From NCBI RefSeq assembly GCF_000004075.3, contig NC_026657.2:27870408-27934407 (forward strand): a DNA stretch of 64,000 nt. The letters are read 5' to 3'. A program made the translations under genes and the position numbers. Below, in pieces: positions 60,135-64,000 of this stretch; positions within the stretch are counted from its first letter, which is position 1; each line of letters begins with the position of its first letter. The notes beneath the pieces were generated by a model. The model had not been told where the DNA came from, made no database searches, and saw only the letters and a program-made list of their open reading frames with translations. This stretch comes from Cucumis sativus. Its lineage: Eukaryota > Streptophyta > Magnoliopsida > Cucurbitales > Cucurbitaceae.

Positions 60135-60151
60135 CTAGGGTTTCATATATA
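60135..60151 (-). promoter_or_regulatory. TATA box followed by telo-box of eL6
   Basis: On the - strand TATATATG (60151-60144) runs directly into the telo-box AAACCCTAG (60143-60135), about 57-73 nt upstream of the ATG. Telo-boxes near the start site mark plant translation-machinery genes. Confidence 0.7.
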
Positions 60152-60163
60152 TTCTAAACTCAT

Positions 60164-60213
60164 TGGGCTTTCTTTCTCTTAATAAAAAAACAGGCCTTGG
60201 ATGTTTTTGGGCC
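60164..60213. promoter_or_regulatory. Site II elements upstream of eL6
   Basis: TGGGCT at 60164-60169 and TGGGCC at 60208-60213. Site II (TGGGCY) plus telo-box is the known TCP-linked arrangement for coordinated ribosomal protein expression in dividing plant cells. Confidence 0.6.
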
Positions 60214-60604
60214 TTATTTTGGTCCATAATAATAATACGTTAAAAAGGGTACGGTCTACTTCGAAGACAATATTTCATAAATGACATATAAGTGTAAATT
60301 AAATCAAATAATATAGATCTCTCTCTAGTTAATTATTTAGGTTTTTTTATCAATAAAAAATGTAACCGATTTGGGTAAAAAATATTCATCAAATTCGGTT
60401 TTCGCTTATTATTTGTTGGAGGTGAGGAAATTAGTTAAGGATATAGCAAATCTTTAAAAGAATTGTAAGTATAACAAATTTTAATTAAACTTCAAGGTAA
60501 AAGATGAAAATACCCCTAACTACCCTTTAGGAAAATTGCAGTAGATGACTATTTTAACAATAATAATTAAGGATATAACAACATTTTTAAAAAATTGCAA
60601 ATAT

Positions 60605-60720
60605 TGCAAAAATATCACTGATAGACTTGTATCACCGATATATTTCATATGGTATATCAGTGATAGACCGATATTTACAACATAATCTATCGGTGATATG
60701 TTCTTATATCATTGATAAAA
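60605..60720. repeat. Outer cluster of TATCANTGATA palindromes
   Basis: TATCACTGATAGAC, TATCACCGATA, TATCAGTGATAGAC, CTATCGGTGATA and TATCATTGATA occur within 120 bp. They are the same motif as the interior array at 61570-62250 and 63300-63700. Confidence 0.8.
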
Positions 60721-61549
60721 TTTGACAAATTTTGCTATATTTGCAAATGTTTTAAAATTGTGTTATATACTTAATTAATTTGAATTTAATTGCTAAATTT
60801 GCAACTATCCCTACACCTCAAGCATTGTCTTCCATCTTTCACTTTCTTCTTTTTTTTCATATTCGGATTTTCTTTAAAGATTTTCTTTTTCTCCATAATT
60901 TTCTCTTATTCTCCATGATTTTCTCCATTTTTCATCTTCATCGTTTTCTCCAATCTCCATATTCATTGTCTTTTTCTCCCTTCTCCATCTTCACCATCGT
61001 TTCTTCTCCGTCTTCTTTGTGATTTTCTCCTATTTTAAGATCATTTCTTCTCTACGCGATTTTCTTCCATCTCACTTTAATATTTTTCTAGATGTGATTC
61101 TTCCCTAAAATTTTATTTCATCCAATTTTTACAATTTGATTTAATTTCATCACTCTAGGTTGATTTTGTTCAATTCAATTGATTTTACCAGTATTTTTAT
61201 ATTTTAAAATGTGTGGGAATATAGCAAATTACCAATTTAATAATTCAATTGATTTTCTTTTGCGGTTTTGGTGCCTTCGTATTCTGATTTTCTTTTGCGA
61301 TTCTGGTGCCTCATATTCCGATGTGCCTTCGTATTCGGCTTCGCTTCACATTCTCCACTTTATCGTCATCCACTTTCTTCGCTTTAGGTTTTCAGCTTCG
61401 CTTCAGGATTTCTGCTTCAGTTCACGTTCTTCCGGTATTTTTATTTTCTGTTTGATCGTAATATATTTGAAAAAGATTTTCTTCTTTTTCTATTTATTTG
61501 AAATCGAATGATTGATAGATTTGGTTAGTAGAAGATCTAAGTTAAATTG

Positions 61550-62260
61550 CATTTTTTGTGTGATGTTGAAGTCTATCAGTGATATGTTTCTATCAATGAT
61601 TGATAGATTTGGAGGATGTTGAACTTGTTTGTGTTGGGATATTGAACTGTTTGCAGTAAGGTGTATTAGTGAATGTTTTAGTTTAAGTGTTGTTTCTTAA
61701 TCTATCAATGATACATTATATCATTGATAGACCTGAAATATGTTTAGTAAATACTTTAGTTTAATGTGCATATTTTATTTGGGATGTTGTTTATGGTCTA
61801 TAAGTGATATGTTCTTGTTAGTGATTGATAGATTTGGAGGATGTTGAACTTGTTTCTTTGACATGCTAAGTTTTGTGTTTTGTTGCTTAGGGATATGGTC
61901 TATCGGTGATATGTTCGTATTAGTGATAAACTTGAGGGATGTTTAGTTTGTTTGCATTGAGACGTTAGTAGATGTTTTAGTTCAATGCACATTTTTCTGA
62001 GTTGTTGCTTGTGGTCTATCAGTGATATATTTCTATTATTGATAGACCTTGAGGATGTTTGGTTTGTTTGTGGTAAGATGTGTTGGTGGATGTTTTAGTT
62101 TAAGTGTCGTTTTTTAATCTATCAATGATACGTTCTATCATTGATAGACCTGTAATATATGTTTAGTAAATACTTTAGTTTAATGTGAAATCATATTTTG
62201 TCTGTTATTGTTTAGAGTCTATTAGCGATATGTTTCTGTCACTAATAGACTTGGAAGATG
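61550..62260. repeat. Higher-order repeat of about 417 bp built on TATCANTGATA
   Basis: A sentence beginning GAATGTTTTAGTTTAAGTGT at 61671 recurs as GGATGTTTTAGTTTAAGTGT at 62088. Both are followed by TCTATCAATGATAC, a paired TATCATTGATAGACCTG and ATATGTTTAGTAAATACTTT. The shorter unit GATTGATAGATTTGGAGGATGTTGAAC also occurs twice (near 61600 and 61825). It is non-coding. Confidence 0.75.
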
Positions 62261-63289
62261 TTTAGATTTTTTTATTATAATATATATTTATAAACTCTAA
62301 TTCGACATTATCATTTCAGGTTGTTCAAGAAAAAAATGAAAATGATGGAAATAGCAAAGGATGTTAAAAATGTTAGGTCGAAGAGACAACTTAACTAATC
62401 AAATAAAATGTTGGAGAATGCAAAAGACTAGAATATTGCAAGAGATCGATTTATTTGTCCCTAGTTTTGATTTGCAACTCTCACATTGAGTAAATGGATA
62501 TTGTATTATTAGTTTTGCGGATATTTAATGATAGAAAAGATCAATGATAGACTTCATATTTTATTTGATTTTGTTCAATTGATATAGAAATGTGTTGGAC
62601 CACAAGTTGAATATTGCAAATTGACTGGTTTTCAATGGATGTTGAAGTTTATTAATGACAGACCATAATGATGAAAAAGTTCACAATAGTGTTACCTCTT
62701 CATATTTAGTTGATTTTATCATATTAATATAGAAAAATGTTCGATCACAGGTTGAATAATCATTGCAAGTTATAAGCTTTTATGTTCCCACTAAGAAATT
62801 AGTATTATGCATGTTGAACAATTGCAATTTAATATTAATTGGTGCATTTTATTGAGAATTTTTTTTTGTTAATATACATGTTGAAGTCTATCATTGCTAG
62901 AAGCTATCAACGATAAACTTCTTAGTAAGTTTATAACCGATAGAAACTATCAATAACTATAAATTAAACTTCATTATGACATTATTTCATATTACTACTT
63001 TACAATAAAGTAATTACTGCTAACAAAAAAATGTTATCTATCTTCAAGCAAAATGATTTTCATCAATAACGTAATGTCACATCATTTTGTGACCAACAGG
63101 ACGACAATTAGTACATTTTGATGATTTTTCCTTTCATTAATCAATTTTTTTTTTTGTTTTCATGGTCCTCATGCTCGACGCTCGTAAGATAGAGGTAGTA
63201 TTACACTCATAACATTGATTAATCATAATTTTGAATCGTTGCAATATATATATATATATACAGTTTATCATCCTGGTGTTACACTCATA

Positions 63290-63700
63290 GCATTATAGAA
63301 GATAGAGTCTATCACTGATTGACTAATATTAGTGATGGCCTAGGATACGAGTCTATTATTGATAGACTACTATCAGTGATGGACTAGGATACAGATCTAT
63401 CATTGATAGACTACTACAGTGATGGACTAGGATACATATCTATCATTGATATACTATTATCAGTGATAACTTAGGATATTAGTGATGGTCTAGGATAAAG
63501 TTTAATATCAGTGATGATCTAGGATACGAGTCTATCATTGATAGACTACTATTAGTGATGGACTAGGATACGAGTCTATCATTGATAGGTTACTATCATG
63601 ATAACTTAAGATATTAGTGTTGCACTAGGATACAGGTTCATCAATGATAGACTAACATCACTATGCTCATATTAACTAATCCAACTAATAGTCTATCAGT
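63290..63700. repeat. Dense TATCATTGATAGACTA / GTGATGGACTAGGATAC array
   Basis: At least six degenerate units of about 45-60 bp alternate CTATCATTGATAGACTA with ATCAGTGATGGACTAGGATA. The copies differ by point changes and deletions. Each unit holds a short palindrome that could form a hairpin. Confidence 0.85.
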
Positions 63701-64000
63701 GATAACTTGTATTCATCAATAATTTTAGGGAAAAAAATCTCAATTTCTTTTAACCTAAAATTGTAGAAGTGATAGAAAAATTCTTAATATGCTCAATTTC
63801 TATGAATCCTCAAACTAACGAAGTACGATACAAGTGAAATTAAACACATTTTTAAATATAAAAATTTTGGTAAAATCAATTGAATTGAAGAAAATCAAGT
63901 GATGAAATTAAATCAAATTGTAAAAATTGGATGAAGTAAAATTTTAGGAAAGAATCACATCTAAAAAAATATCAAAGTGAGATGGAAGAAAATCGTGGAG

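Larger units (their letters stand above)
60480..64000. mobile_element. Probable non-autonomous TIR DNA transposon, cut by window end
   Basis: Left arm 61051-61214 and right arm 63845-64000 are inverted copies, about 90% identical by eye. For example GATTTTCTTCCATCTCACTT at 61058 appears reversed at the window edge, and CAATTCAATTGATTTTACCA near 61171 appears reversed near 63871. The left part probably extends to about 60480, where GGATATA-CAA and TTTGCTATATTTGCAAA words occur. The interior is non-coding and full of TATCANTGATA palindromes. Long inverted arms without transposase fit a Mutator-like derivative, but that class is a guess. The right outer end lies outside the window. Confidence 0.6.

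Noticed and set aside
1-64000. CRISPR arrays, tRNA and rRNA genes
   Set aside because: No regularly spaced spacers and no convincing tRNA or rRNA sequences were seen. The palindromic array at 61.5-63.7 kb is degenerate and lies in a eukaryotic repeat.

Overview
The window is AT-rich nuclear DNA of a flowering plant. The evidence is long introns with GT..AG borders, a plant-type RABA4 GTPase, plant CYP71-clan P450s, a plant MCTP, and plant LINE, LTR and CACTA-like debris. The flavour of the proteins and repeats suggests a eudicot, perhaps a cucurbit. That placement is inference from memory; no search was run.

Layout. (1) 2.5-4.1 kb, + strand: a two-exon RABA4-type Rab GTPase. (2) 4.9-18.7 kb, - strand: a small P450 cluster, made of one decayed fragment (4.9-5.45 kb) and two intact three-exon paralogues, P450-A (7.5-12.0 kb, 524 aa) and P450-B (15.0-18.7 kb, 518 aa). 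A probable solo gypsy-type LTR of about 1.87 kb sits in intron 1 of P450-A. (3) 18.8-22.9 kb: AT-rich spacer with one CACTA-like terminus and a 64-bp tandem duplication. (4) 22.9-23.24 kb, - strand: a small secreted eight-cysteine lipid-transfer/DIR1-like protein. (5) 23.9-27.3 kb, - strand: a seven-exon 2-oxoglutarate/Fe(II) oxygenase (363 aa) with one GC-AG intron. (6) 27.6-31.7 kb: gene-poor, AT-rich. (7) 31.7-50.5 kb, + strand: a 28-coding-exon gene for the clustered-mitochondria protein FRIENDLY/CLU (1410 aa). Its introns hold several LINE remnants and one GC-AG intron. (8) 50.5-54 kb: spacer. (9) 54.0-57.15 kb, + strand: an intronless MCTP (four C2 domains plus C-terminal membrane anchor, 1055 aa). 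(10) 57.9-60.1 kb, - strand, convergent with it: four-exon cytosolic ribosomal protein eL6, with a telo-box and site II promoter. (11) 60.5-64.0 kb: a repeat-rich block of TATCANTGATA palindromes inside long inverted repeats, probably a non-autonomous DNA transposon cut by the window edge.

Most genes are unrelated housekeeping or trafficking genes that happen to be neighbours. The tandem P450s are the only local gene family. They give the most interesting observations: both intact copies have Gly in place of the I-helix acid, and their first introns lie 53 nt apart in the aligned coding sequence. Exon joins for RABA4, both P450s, the oxygenase, FRIENDLY and eL6 were worked out by hand. In each case the summed coding length is a multiple of three, with no internal stop.
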